A stretch of DNA of 64,000 bases. Origin: Bordetella ansorpii. GTDB taxonomy: Bacteria; Pseudomonadota; Gammaproteobacteria; Burkholderiales; Burkholderiaceae_B. The stretch spans positions 168,747 to 232,746 of the forward strand of contig NZ_FKBS01000007.1 of NCBI RefSeq assembly GCF_900078315.1, written 5' to 3'. Positions 53,062-61,156 of the stretch are shown here, one piece after another; the stretch's first letter is position 1, and the number at the start of each line of letters is the position of its first letter. The notes beneath the pieces were generated by a model. The model was not told where the DNA came from. It made no database searches and was given only the letters and a program-made list of their open reading frames with translations. Made by a program: the position numbers and the translations under genes.

Positions 53062-53758
53062 GGTATCGGCATTGAGTTCCGGCTACGGCAAGACGCAGGT
53101 GTTGTACGACCTGGACTTCGAGGTCCGTCCCGGCGAGATCGTCACGCTGATCGGCGCCAATGGCGCTGGCAAGACCACCACGCTGAAGACGCTGTGCGGC
53201 GTGATTCCCGCCACGCACGGCAAGGTGGAATTCGACGGACAGGACCTGACCAACCTGGCGCCGGGCAAGATCGTGGACGCGGGCATCACCATGATTCCCG
53301 AGGGCCGCCAGCTGTTTCCCAGCTTCACCGTGCGCGACAACCTGGTGATGGGTTCGTACAAGGGCGCCGCGCGTGCCGATGCGGCGCGCCGCATGGAAGA
53401 GGTGCTGGAGATCTTCCCGCGCGTGCGCGAGCGCCTGGCGCAGCGCGCCGGCTCGCTGTCGGGCGGCGAGCAGCAGATGGTGGCCATCGCGCGCGGCATG
53501 ATGGCCGATCCGCGCCTGCTGGTGTTCGACGAGCCCTCGCTGGGCCTGTCGCCGCTGCTGGTGCAGCAGATGTTCGACGTGATCCGGCGCGTCACCGAAC
53601 AGGGCGTGACCGTGCTGCTGGTCGAGCAGAACGTGTTCCGCACGCTGCGGCTGGCCGATCGCGGCTACGTGCTGGAGAACGGTTCCATCGTGTTGAGCGG
53701 CACCGGCCAGGAACTGCTCAACGATCCTCATGTAAAACGGGCCTATCTCGGCCATTGA
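53054..53758 (+). CDS. livF: branched-chain amino acid-type ABC transporter ATPase LivF
   Basis: 234 aa. The start overlaps the end of the LivMG fusion by eight bases. Walker A LIGANGAGKTTTLKTLCGVI, GITMIPEGRQLFPSFTVRDN, signature LSGGEQQMVAIARGMMADPR, Walker B LLVFDEPSLGLSPLL and LLVEQNVFRTLRLADRGYVL complete the LivF pattern. It completes the transporter together with the preceding three genes. Confidence 0.94.
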   Translation: MLKVSALSSGYGKTQVLYDLDFEVRPGEIVTLIGANGAGKTTTLKTLCGVIPATHGKVEFDGQDLTNLAPGKIVDAGITMIPEGRQLFPSFTVRDNLVMGSYKGAARADAARRMEEVLEIFPRVRERLAQRAGSLSGGEQQMVAIARGMMADPRLLVFDEPSLGLSPLLVQQMFDVIRRVTEQGVTVLLVEQNVFRTLRLADRGYVLENGSIVLSGTGQELLNDPHVKRAYLGH

Positions 53759-53785
53759 GCCGGCGGCCCAGGAGTCGGAGGCGAC

Positions 53786-54781
53786 ATGTCGCAGACGTTC
53801 AGTTTCATCGATCACGGCAAGGGCGGCGGCCCGGAATGCCTGCACGTGGCGCAGCGCGAACGCGTTGCGCCCACGGGCCGCCAGGTCGAGATTCAGGTGG
53901 CCTATGCGGGTATCAACCGGCCCGAGGTGTTGCAGCGCGCGGGGGCCTATCCGCCGCCGCCGGGTGCGTCGCCCTATCTGGGCCTTGAGGCCGCGGGCGT
54001 GATCTCGGCGGTGGGGCCGGACGTGCGGGATCGCAAGGTGGGCGAGCAGGTCTGCGCGCTGACGCCGGGCGGTGGCTACGCACAGTTCTGCCTGGCCGAC
54101 GAGCGGCACTGCCTGCCGGTGCCCCGCGGCATGGACCTGCGCGCGGCCGCCTGCTTGCCCGAGAACTACTTCACCGTGTGGACCAATGTGTTCGAGCGCG
54201 GCGCTTTGAAGGCCGGCGAGACGCTGCTGGTGCACGGCGGCTCCAGCGGCATTGGCTTGACGGCGATCCAACTGGCCGCGGCCTTCGGCGCGCGCGTCTG
54301 GACCACCGTGGGCAACGCGGCCAAGGCCGAGGCCTGCCGCGAGGCGGGCGCCGAGCGCACCATCCTGTACAAGGAAGCCGACTTCGCCGACGAGGTGCGT
54401 ACGCTGACCGGCGGCAAGGGCGTGGACGTGATCCTGGACATGGTGGGCGGCGAGTACATCGACCGCAACGTGCGCAGCCTGGCCATCGACGGCCGGCTGG
54501 TGCAGATCGCCTTCCTGGAGGGCAGCAAGGCGAAGATCGATGCGATGCCCATCATGACCAAGCGGCTGACCTTCACGGGTTCGACGCTGCGTCCGCGCTC
54601 GGTCGAGGACAAGGGCAAGATCGGGCAGGCGCTGGTGCAGCACGTATGGCCGCTGCTGGAACAGGGCCGCTGCCTGCCGGTGATCCATGCCGAATTCCCA
54701 TTGGAGCGCGCCAGCGAGGCGCATGCGCTGATGGAAAGCAGCTCGCACATCGGCAAGATCGTGTTGAAGGTGGCGGCATGA
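53786..54781 (+). CDS. zinc-free NAD(P)H:quinone oxidoreductase-like protein (PIG3/QOR family)
   Basis: 331 aa medium-chain dehydrogenase. VAYAGINRPEVLQRAGAYPP and GASPYLGLEAAGVISAVGPD are QOR/PIG3 landmarks, and there are no zinc-binding cysteines. TLLVHGGSSGIGLTAIQLAA (NADP site) follows, and TFTGSTLRPRSVEDKGKI is characteristic of the PIG3 branch. It may reduce a quinone, or the double bond of an enone/enoyl intermediate. The stop overlaps a 20-codon open frame. Confidence 0.88.
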   Translation: MSQTFSFIDHGKGGGPECLHVAQRERVAPTGRQVEIQVAYAGINRPEVLQRAGAYPPPPGASPYLGLEAAGVISAVGPDVRDRKVGEQVCALTPGGGYAQFCLADERHCLPVPRGMDLRAAACLPENYFTVWTNVFERGALKAGETLLVHGGSSGIGLTAIQLAAAFGARVWTTVGNAAKAEACREAGAERTILYKEADFADEVRTLTGGKGVDVILDMVGGEYIDRNVRSLAIDGRLVQIAFLEGSKAKIDAMPIMTKRLTFTGSTLRPRSVEDKGKIGQALVQHVWPLLEQGRCLPVIHAEFPLERASEAHALMESSSHIGKIVLKVAA

Positions 54782-54840
54782 ACATGAAAATCCAATGCGT
54801 CTTCAGCGGCACGGCGCGTAGCGCCAAGGGGGCGGCATGA
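54778..54840 (+). CDS. 20-codon open frame bridging two genes (doubtful leader peptide)
   Basis: Opens with ATG-AAC-ATG inside the stop region of the quinone oxidoreductase gene (ATGA overlap), and its own TGA overlaps the ATG of the next SDR gene (ATGA). It contains a small hairpin GGCGC-GTA-GCGCC. Both overlaps would let ribosomes re-initiate through it, so it may only be a coupling device. No homology recognised; low confidence as a functional peptide. Confidence 0.25.
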   Translation: MNMKIQCVFSGTARSAKGAA

Positions 54841-55610
54841 GCGGTTTCGACGGGCTCTCGGGCAAGACCGTACTGCTGACGGGGGCAGCGGGAGGCATCG
54901 GTTCCGCCATCGCCCAGGGTTTTGCCAACGCAGGCGCACGCCTGGCCCTGGTGGATTTCGACGCGGCGCGTGGCAACGCTTTGCGCGACGAGCTGCGCGC
55001 GGCCGGCGCCGCCGCGCATTTCGCGCAAGCCGACGTCTCCACTTTCGCCGCCTGCGAACGCGCGCATGCCGAGCTGACGTCGGAGCTGGGCGGCATCGAC
55101 ATCCTGGTCAACAACGTCGGCATTTCGCCCAAGACCAACGGACGCGCCCTGCGCGTGTGGGAGATGCCGCCCGCCGAGTGGGACGGCGTGGTGGCCGTGA
55201 ACCTGAACAGCGCGTTCTACATGGCGCGCCTGTGCTCGCCGCACATGGTTCAACAACGCGGCGGCCGCATCGTCAACATGTCGTCGGTGGCCGGCAAGGC
55301 CTACTGCGACATCGTGGCGGCGCACTACGCGGCGACCAAGTCGGCGCTGCTGGGCCTGACGCGCCACTGGGCCGCCGAGCTGGGCGAGTTCGACGTCACC
55401 GTCAATGGCCTGGCGCCGGGCCGCATCAGCACGCCGCTGCTTGCGAGCGTGCCGAAAGAGATCAACGACGCGGTGGCGAGGGTCACCGCATTGCGCCGCC
55501 TGGGCACGCCCGAGGAAGTGGCCGATGCCTGCCTGTTCTTCGCGTCCGACCAGGCGCGTTTCGTGACGGGGCAGGTGCTGGATGTGGCGGGCGGTTGGCT
55601 GATGACCTGA
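54837..55610 (+). CDS. short-chain dehydrogenase/reductase
   Basis: 257 aa. TVLLTGAAGGIGSAIAQGFA, LALVDFDAARG (Asp, NAD type), VNNVGISPKTNGRALRVWEM (unusual VNNVG in place of VNNAG), NMSSVAGKAYCDIVA and HYAATKSALL (Ser, Tyr, Lys) and FVTGQVLDVAGGWLMT. Third downstream gene after the transporter. Likely oxidises a secondary alcohol of the imported compound; specific substrate unknown. Confidence 0.9.
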   Translation: MSGFDGLSGKTVLLTGAAGGIGSAIAQGFANAGARLALVDFDAARGNALRDELRAAGAAAHFAQADVSTFAACERAHAELTSELGGIDILVNNVGISPKTNGRALRVWEMPPAEWDGVVAVNLNSAFYMARLCSPHMVQQRGGRIVNMSSVAGKAYCDIVAAHYAATKSALLGLTRHWAAELGEFDVTVNGLAPGRISTPLLASVPKEINDAVARVTALRRLGTPEEVADACLFFASDQARFVTGQVLDVAGGWLMT

Positions 55611-55654
55611 CGCCGCGGCAGCCAGCCCGGCGGAAAAACAGAGGAGACGAGACC

Positions 55655-56437
55655 ATGTTCGAGGATGTGCAGTTCGCGGGACGCAAGGTGCTGATCACCG
55701 CCGGGGCCGATGGCCTGGGGCTGGAAATGGCGCGGGTGTTCCATGCCGCGGGCGCCACGGTGTTCGTGTGCGACGTGAACGAGGCCCGGTTGGCGGACCT
55801 GAAGCAGGCGTTTCCGGATATCCACAGCCTGGTGGCCGACGTGTCGGACGAAGCCAGCGTGGCGGCCCTGTTCCAGCAGGTCGATCAGCGCCTGGGCGGG
55901 CTGGACGTGCTGGTCAACAACGCCGGCATCGCGGGTCCGACCGGCGCGGTCGAGACCCTGAGCAAGGCCGACTGGGACCGCACGCTGGCCGTGAACGTGA
56001 CGGGCCAGTTCCTGTGCGCGCGACTGGCCATTCCGATGCTGAAGGCCTCGCCGGCCGGCGTGATGATCAATCTGTCTTCCGCCGCCGGCCACCTGGGCTT
56101 CGCGGGCCGCTCGGTGTATTCGGCGTCGAAGTGGGCGGTGATCGGCTTCACCAAGTCGCTTGCCATCGAGCTGGGCGCGTTCGGCATCCGCGTCAACGCC
56201 ATCCTGCCGGGCGCGGTGGAAGGCCCGCGCATCCGCGCCGTGATCGCCGCCAAGGCCGAGGCGCTGGGCGAGCCGGTGGCGGAGGTCGCCGCGCGCTACG
56301 AGAACCAAGCCGCGCTGGGCCGCATGGTGACGGCGCGCGACATCGCCAACATGGTGCTGTTCAACGCCAGTGACGCGGCGCGCAGTGTCTCTGGCCAGGC
56401 CATCGTGATCGACGGCTTCACGCAGAAACTCTACTGA
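55655..56437 (+). CDS. short-chain dehydrogenase/reductase, 3-hydroxybutyrate-dehydrogenase-like
   Basis: 260 aa from ATG 55655, preceded by GAGGAGACGAGACC. The cofactor motif is slightly off consensus: VLITAGADGLGLEMARVFHA (TAGADGLG instead of TGxxxGIG). VFVCDVNEARL, VNNAGIAGPTGAVETLSKAD, NLSSAAGHLGFAGRS, VYSASKWAVIGFTKSLAIEL and AVEGPRIRAVIAAKAEALGE follow. The long PGAVEGPRI substrate loop is shared with SDRs acting on hydroxyacids. Belongs to the same operon as the 3-hydroxyacid dehydrogenase and BKACE genes downstream. Confidence 0.89.
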   Translation: MFEDVQFAGRKVLITAGADGLGLEMARVFHAAGATVFVCDVNEARLADLKQAFPDIHSLVADVSDEASVAALFQQVDQRLGGLDVLVNNAGIAGPTGAVETLSKADWDRTLAVNVTGQFLCARLAIPMLKASPAGVMINLSSAAGHLGFAGRSVYSASKWAVIGFTKSLAIELGAFGIRVNAILPGAVEGPRIRAVIAAKAEALGEPVAEVAARYENQAALGRMVTARDIANMVLFNASDAARSVSGQAIVIDGFTQKLY

Positions 56438-56448
56438 CCGGAGGCGCC

Positions 56449-57378
56449 ATGTCCACCGTCGCCATCATCGGTTGCGGATTGATCGGGCAGGGCTGGGCCA
56501 TCGTGTTCGCGCGCAGCGGCTGGCAGGTGCGGCTGCACGATCCGGACGCTGCCGCGCGCGCCGAGGCGCCCAGGCTGGTGCGCCAGCAGTTGCTGGCCCT
56601 GGAAAAGCACGGCTTGCTGGAGGACGCCGAAGGTATCGCGCAACGCGTCGGCGTGGCGGATACCTTGGCCGACGCGCTGGCGGGCGTAGACTACGTGCAG
56701 GAGAACTCGCCCGAGCGGCTTGAGGTCAAGCTGGCCCTGTTCGCCGAGCTGGACCGGTTGGCGCCGCCCGAGGCCATCATCGGCAGTTCCACCTCCAGCA
56801 TTCCCACCAGCGCCTTCACGGCGGCGCTGCCCGGACGCGCGCGCTGCCTGGTCGCGCATCCGGTCAACCCGCCGTACCTGGTGCCGGTGGTGGAACTGAG
56901 CGGCGCGCCGTGGACGGATGCGGCCACCATCGAACGGGCGCGCGAGATCATGTGCGCGGTGGGCCAGAAGCCCGTGACCGTGCGCCGCGAGATCGAGGGC
57001 TTCGTGCTGAACCGCCTGCAAGGCGCGCTGTTGCAGGAGGCATTCCGGCTGGTGCAGGCGGGCATCGCCAGCGCCGAGGACATCGATGTGACGGTCAAGG
57101 ACGGCCTGGGACTGCGTTGGTCTTTCATGGGGCCCTTCGAGACCATAGACCTGAATGCGCCGGGCGGCATCGCGGATTATTGTGCCCGTTACGGCGGACT
57201 GTATGCCTCCATCGGCGCCACGCAGCAGCAATGCGTGCCCTGGGAGGGCGAGCTGGTCGACGATCTGCAACGGCAGCGGCGCCAGCAACTGGACGCGTCG
57301 GAACTGCCGGCGCGGCGATTCTGGCGCGACGATGCGCTGATGCGGTTGTTGCGGCATAAACAAGAGCGGAGAGACTAA
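56449..57378 (+). CDS. 3-hydroxyacid dehydrogenase (lambda-crystallin / carnitine dehydrogenase-like)
   Basis: 309 aa. NAD site VAIIGCGLIGQGWAIVFARS, VDYVQENSPERLEVKLALFA, catalytic Ser region IIGSSTSSIPTSAFT and the catalytic His in LVAHPVNPPYLVPVVELSG. This is the 3-hydroxyacyl-CoA dehydrogenase fold in its form acting on free acids (L-gulonate 3-dehydrogenase, L-carnitine 3-dehydrogenase). The next gene, in TAATG overlap, encodes a beta-keto acid cleavage enzyme. The obvious reading is oxidation of a free 3-hydroxyacid to a 3-ketoacid, then cleavage. Confidence 0.88.
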   Translation: MSTVAIIGCGLIGQGWAIVFARSGWQVRLHDPDAAARAEAPRLVRQQLLALEKHGLLEDAEGIAQRVGVADTLADALAGVDYVQENSPERLEVKLALFAELDRLAPPEAIIGSSTSSIPTSAFTAALPGRARCLVAHPVNPPYLVPVVELSGAPWTDAATIERAREIMCAVGQKPVTVRREIEGFVLNRLQGALLQEAFRLVQAGIASAEDIDVTVKDGLGLRWSFMGPFETIDLNAPGGIADYCARYGGLYASIGATQQQCVPWEGELVDDLQRQRRQQLDASELPARRFWRDDALMRLLRHKQERRD

Positions 57379-58313
57379 TGGCAAAGGCCAAGAACAAGGT
57401 CATCATCACCTGCGCCGTGACGGGCGCGATCCACACCCCCAGCATGTCGCCTCACCTGCCCGTGACGGCGGACGAGATCGCCGACGCCGCCATCGGCGCG
57501 GCCCAGGCCGGCGCGGCGGTGCTGCACCTGCATGCGCGCGATCCCGTCACCGGCAAGCCGACCCAGGACCCGGCGTTTTTCGAGCCCTTCCTGAAGCGCA
57601 TCAAGGCCGAGACCGATGCGGTGATCAACATCACCACCGGCGGCAGCCCGCACATGACGGTGGAAGAACGCATGAAGCCCGCCACCACCTTCGCGCCCGA
57701 GGTGTGCTCGCTGAACATGGGGTCGATGAACTTCGGCCTGTATCCGATGCTGGACCGTTTCAAGGAGTTCGAGCACGAGTGGGAGCGCGCGCACCTGGAA
57801 AACAGCCGTTCGCTGGTGTTCCGCAACACCTACCAGGACATCGAGACCATCCTGAACCTGGGCAATGCCAACGGCACGCGCTTCGAGTTCGAGTGCTACG
57901 ACATCAGCCACCTGTACAACCTCAAGCACTTCGTCGACCGCGGCCTGGTCAAGTCGCCGCCCTTCATCCAGTCGGTGTTCGGCCTGATGGGCGGCATCGG
58001 CCCGCATCCCGAAGACCTGATGCACATGCGCCGCACGGCCGACCGCCTGTTCGGCCGTGATTACGAGTGGTCGATCCTGGGCGCGGGACGCAACCAGATC
58101 CCGCTGGCCACCATCGGCGCGGCCATGGGCTCGAACGTGCGCGTGGGGCTGGAGGATTCGCTGTGGATCGGTCCGGGCGAACTGGCCGCGTCCAACCGCC
58201 AACAGGTCGAGAAGATCCGCACGGTGATCGAGGCCCTGAGCCTGGAAGTCGCCACGCCCGCCGAGGCCCGCGAGAAGCTGGGGCTCAAGGGTGGGGACAA
58301 GGTGAATTTCTAG
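57378..58313 (+). CDS. beta-keto acid cleavage enzyme (BKACE, DUF849 family)
   Basis: 311 aa. VIITCAVTGAIHTPSMSPHL at the N-terminus, AGAAVLHLHARDPVTGKPTQ (metal-binding HLHxR), VINITTGGSPHMTVEERM, VCSLNMGSMNFGL and NVRVGLEDSLWIGPGELAAS (conserved VGLED) are all BKACE marks. The family condenses a beta-keto acid with acetyl-CoA to give acetoacetate and a new acyl-CoA. Last gene of the operon, followed by a terminator. The substrate is presumably the product of the 3-hydroxyacid dehydrogenase just upstream. Confidence 0.92.
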   Translation: MAKAKNKVIITCAVTGAIHTPSMSPHLPVTADEIADAAIGAAQAGAAVLHLHARDPVTGKPTQDPAFFEPFLKRIKAETDAVINITTGGSPHMTVEERMKPATTFAPEVCSLNMGSMNFGLYPMLDRFKEFEHEWERAHLENSRSLVFRNTYQDIETILNLGNANGTRFEFECYDISHLYNLKHFVDRGLVKSPPFIQSVFGLMGGIGPHPEDLMHMRRTADRLFGRDYEWSILGAGRNQIPLATIGAAMGSNVRVGLEDSLWIGPGELAASNRQQVEKIRTVIEALSLEVATPAEAREKLGLKGGDKVNF

Positions 58314-58332
58314 GAAGGCGCCCGGCCCGTGG

Positions 58333-58360
58333 GGGGCGGGGCCTTGAACCGGCCCGCCCC
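58333..58360. terminator. bidirectional terminator after BKACE gene
   Basis: GGGGCGGGGCC (58333-58343), loop TTGAACC, GGCCCGCCCC (58351-58360): a 10-bp GC stem with one bulge between convergent genes (BKACE and the GldA-like dehydrogenase). Confidence 0.68.
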
Positions 58361-58368
58361 GGCCGTGC

Positions 58369-59439
58369 TCAGCCCGCGTGCCGCTGCAGCGCGCCGGCCA
58401 GTTCCGCCACGCCCAGCGTACGAGGGAAATTGGCGGCATGGCGCGCTTTCAGCGTCAGGCCGGCGCACAGCGTGAGTGCTGCCTGGTCGATGCGCGTGGC
58501 GCCCAGTTCGCGCAAGGTGCGCGGCAGGCCCACGCGGCCATACCAGCCGAGCAGTGCTTCACGCACGCCATCGTCGCGCGCTTCCAGGTCGAGCTGAACC
58601 AACAGGCCCAACGCCACCTGCATGCCATGCAAGGCTTTCTCCACACCCGATATCTTGGACAGGCCGCGCGTCAGCGCGTGCGCGATGGACAGGCCGCCGC
58701 TTTCGAAGCCCAGGCCGCTCATCAGGATCATGGCTTCCACGGCGCGCTCGAAGGCCGGGTTGGTCTGGCCGGTGCCCGCGGCCGCCAGCGCCGCCTCGCC
58801 ATCGGCCAGCAGCGTGGCCGCGCAGCCGTCGGCGATCAACTGCGCCGTGCCCGTGGGGGCCGCGTCGTACATGTTCAGGCCGCCGTTGGCGGCGCATTGC
58901 GCGGCCTCGAACTTCTTCGAGATCGCATCGCCCAGGCCGGCGCGGAAAAACAGCGGCGGGGCGGTGGCGACCAGCGCGGTATCGACCAGCACCAGCGTGG
59001 GATTGAACAGCATGTGTTCCACCGCCAGCAGATTGTGGTGTTCGTCGTACAGCACGTAGTTCTTGCTGGTGGGCGCGTCGTTGGACGCCACGGTGGGCAC
59101 GGTGACCAGATGCCGGTGCAGGTGTTTGGCCACGGCCTTGCCCGCGTCCAGCGACTTGCCGCCGCCCACCGCGATGACCATGTCCGCGCCCAGTGCATCG
59201 GCCTGGCCGCGCAGGTGGGTCACCACATCCGGCGTCAGGTCGCCTTCCAGCACCAGCGCGTGCAGCGCCACGCCGTGCGCCTGGCACAGCGCCGCAAGCC
59301 TGTCGCCCAGCACGCCGTGCACATAACTGTCTATGACCAGTACGGCCTTGCGGCCGAACACCGCCGCCCAGCGGCCGAGCTCATCGATCGCGCCCGGTCC
59401 CTGGTAGTACCGGCTGGGCGCGCCAAACGCCTTCAACAT
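58369..59439 (-). CDS. iron-containing (GldA-like) alcohol dehydrogenase
   Basis: 356 aa of the glycerol dehydrogenase branch. SRYYQGPGAIDELGRWAAVF, VIAVGGGKSLDAGKAVAKHL (NAD site), TVPTVASNDAPTSKNYVLYD and metal-binding histidines in GLSIAHALTRG and KALHGMQVALG. It oxidises or reduces a small polyol/hydroxyketone. It lies downstream of the GntR regulator in one operon (12-base gap), divergent from the transketolase operon. It could feed dihydroxyacetone-like ketoses to that transketolase. Confidence 0.9.
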   Translation of the reverse strand: MLKAFGAPSRYYQGPGAIDELGRWAAVFGRKAVLVIDSYVHGVLGDRLAALCQAHGVALHALVLEGDLTPDVVTHLRGQADALGADMVIAVGGGKSLDAGKAVAKHLHRHLVTVPTVASNDAPTSKNYVLYDEHHNLLAVEHMLFNPTLVLVDTALVATAPPLFFRAGLGDAISKKFEAAQCAANGGLNMYDAAPTGTAQLIADGCAATLLADGEAALAAAGTGQTNPAFERAVEAMILMSGLGFESGGLSIAHALTRGLSKISGVEKALHGMQVALGLLVQLDLEARDDGVREALLGWYGRVGLPRTLRELGATRIDQAALTLCAGLTLKARHAANFPRTLGVAELAGALQRHAG

Positions 59440-59451
59440 CCTGTCGTCTCC

Positions 59452-60177
59452 TCATTTGCGAGCGGCGCGGGCGGCAGGCTCGGGCCTGGCCTCGCTGTCG
59501 GCCTGCTCTTTTTCCCGTTCGATCAGCCAATCGATCATCATCTTGCCGCCCCAGCGCAGGTCGTCCTGCAGGGCCTGCGAGGCCGCCTGCGAATCGCGCG
59601 CGCGCAGCGCCTCGATGACGGCTTCGTGGCGATGGCGGTCTTCGGAATAGTCCAGGCCCGCGGTCTTCACGTGGAAGACCTTCAGCAGCGGGCCGGTGAT
59701 GACCCAGAACGACTCCACCGTGTTGCGCAGCGTGGGCATGCGCGCGGCTTCCAGGATGGAGAAGTGGAACTTGCGGTTCAGGTAGCTGGCGCGCTTGGGA
59801 TCGGTGGCCGTATTGGCCAGGAAGTCGCGCTGCAGCGACACGAGGTTGTCCAACTGGTGCGGCGTGATCTTCTTGGCGGCCTCGGCCGCGCCCAGCCCTT
59901 CGAGTTGCAGGCGGATCTGGTAGATCTCCCACAGCCGCTGGGAGTCGACGAAGGGGACGTACACCGCCGTGGCGGCCTGCATTTCCAGGCCCTGTTCGCT
60001 GATGAGGCGAAAGATGGCTTCGCGCACGGGCGTGATGGACACGCCCAGTTCAGCCGCCAGTTCGCCGATGATGAGACGTTCACCGGGCTCGTACTGCCCG
60101 TCGATCAGGGCGTTGCGCAGCTCGTTGTAGACCTTGACGGACAGGTTCTCTTTTTTAACGGGCTTCAGAGTGGTCAT
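59452..60177 (-). CDS. GntR-family transcriptional regulator with FCD domain
   Basis: 241 aa from ATG 60177 (MTTLKPVKKENLSVKVY). The winged HTH reads GERLIIGELAAELGVSITPV then REAIFRLISEQGLEM. In the FCD domain the first metal residues are NRKFHFSILEAAR (Asn/His) and RHRHEAVIEAL (His), but the usual last His is Asp (ALQDDLRWGG), so the metal site may be altered. It lies between two operons that share a 13-bp palindrome; one copy is in its own promoter region. Probably the local repressor of the 49-64 kb regulon. Confidence 0.9.
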   Translation of the reverse strand: MTTLKPVKKENLSVKVYNELRNALIDGQYEPGERLIIGELAAELGVSITPVREAIFRLISEQGLEMQAATAVYVPFVDSQRLWEIYQIRLQLEGLGAAEAAKKITPHQLDNLVSLQRDFLANTATDPKRASYLNRKFHFSILEAARMPTLRNTVESFWVITGPLLKVFHVKTAGLDYSEDRHRHEAVIEALRARDSQAASQALQDDLRWGGKMMIDWLIEREKEQADSEARPEPAARAARK

Positions 60178-60247
60178 GGGGCGGCGGGCAGGAAGGAAAA
60201 AAAGCGGCGTGGGCAACGATTCTAGCTTGGCGGACCCCAATTTTCGG

Positions 60248-60275
60248 TTGATAGGTATATTATATATGATATATC
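60248..60275 (+). promoter_or_regulatory. candidate sigma70 promoter of the transketolase operon
   Basis: TTGATA (60248-60253), a 16-base spacer and TATATC (60270-60275). The 13-bp palindrome overlaps the spacer and -10, as expected for repression. The boxes are imperfect, so the placement is tentative. Confidence 0.45.
60262..60274. promoter_or_regulatory. 13-bp palindromic operator, copy 2
   Basis: ATATATGATATAT, the exact reverse complement of 49058-49070. It lies between the GntR/FCD gene and the divergent transketolase gene, 24 bases before the latter's ATG. Confidence 0.68.
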
Positions 60276-60297
60276 TTTAACTACAAGGAACAGCGCC

Positions 60298-61155
60298 ATG
60301 ACGCATGTACCGGCATATCCCACCTCGGAGGAGATCGAGAGGTTGCGGGAAAAGGCCCGCTTCGTCCGGCTGGAAACGATCCGCTTGATCGAGATCGCCA
60401 AGGTCGGCCACTACAGTTCGGTATTTTCGTGCGCGGAAATCTTTGCCGCGCTGTACTACGACGTGATGCGGCTGCGCCGGGGCGAACCCGCCTGGGCCGG
60501 CCGCGACCGATTTCTTATGGGCAAGGGCCATGCCGCCGTGGGCCTGTTTCCCATCCTCGCCGACCTGGGCTTCATCGACCGCGAACTGCTGGATGGCTAT
60601 ACCCGCCTGGGCAGCCCGCTGGGCGACCACCCCGACATGAGCAAGGTGCCGGGCGTGGACTTCAGCTCGGGCTCCATCGGCCACGCGCTGTCCAACGGCG
60701 TGGGCATGGCGGTGGGCGGGCGGTTGAACAAGCTCGACTATCACACCTTCGTCATGCTGGGCGACGGCGAGATGCAGGAAGGGCAGGTGTGGGAAGCGGC
60801 GCTGTTCGCCGCGCACAACAAGCTGAATCGCCTGGTGGCCATCGTCGACCGCAACGGCTATCAGCTGGACGGCAAGGTCGACGACGTGATGGGTGTCGAA
60901 TCGCTGGGCGACAAGTGGCGCGCCTTCGGCTGGGAGGTGCACGAGGTCGATGGCCACGACCTGCGAGAGCTGACCGCGCTGCTGCGCCGCCTGCGCGCCG
61001 ACGAATCGCGCCAGCGTCCGGCCTGCGTGATCGCGCGCACGCTCAAGGGCAAGGGCGTGTCGTTCATGGAGACCGAGCCGGGCTGGCACCTGGGCTATCT
61101 GGCGCCGGCCGATGCCGAGGCCGCCATCGCAGAAATCATGTCGCGGGAAATCTGA
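60298..61155 (+). CDS. transketolase, N-terminal (thiamine diphosphate-binding) subunit
   Basis: 285 aa. It covers only the first domain of transketolase: FVRLETIRLIEIAKVGHYSS, FLMGKGHAAVGLFPILADLG, FSSGSIGHALSNGVGMAVGG and the thiamine diphosphate motif from MLGDGEMQEGQVWEAALFAA to VAIVDRNGYQ. AGGA upstream supports ATG 60298. The second half is encoded by the next gene, so the active enzyme is a heteromer. Split transketolases are common in catabolic clusters. It transfers a two-carbon ketol unit; donor and acceptor are unknown. Confidence 0.93.
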   Translation: MTHVPAYPTSEEIERLREKARFVRLETIRLIEIAKVGHYSSVFSCAEIFAALYYDVMRLRRGEPAWAGRDRFLMGKGHAAVGLFPILADLGFIDRELLDGYTRLGSPLGDHPDMSKVPGVDFSSGSIGHALSNGVGMAVGGRLNKLDYHTFVMLGDGEMQEGQVWEAALFAAHNKLNRLVAIVDRNGYQLDGKVDDVMGVESLGDKWRAFGWEVHEVDGHDLRELTALLRRLRADESRQRPACVIARTLKGKGVSFMETEPGWHLGYLAPADAEAAIAEIMSREI

Positions 61156-61156
61156 A

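Noticed and set aside
56449-58313. Assignment of the dehydrogenase/BKACE pair as carnitine degradation (cdhA, cdhC)
   Set aside because: The thioesterase and betaine genes expected in that pathway are missing and the operon contains unrelated dehydrogenases, so only the family names are given.
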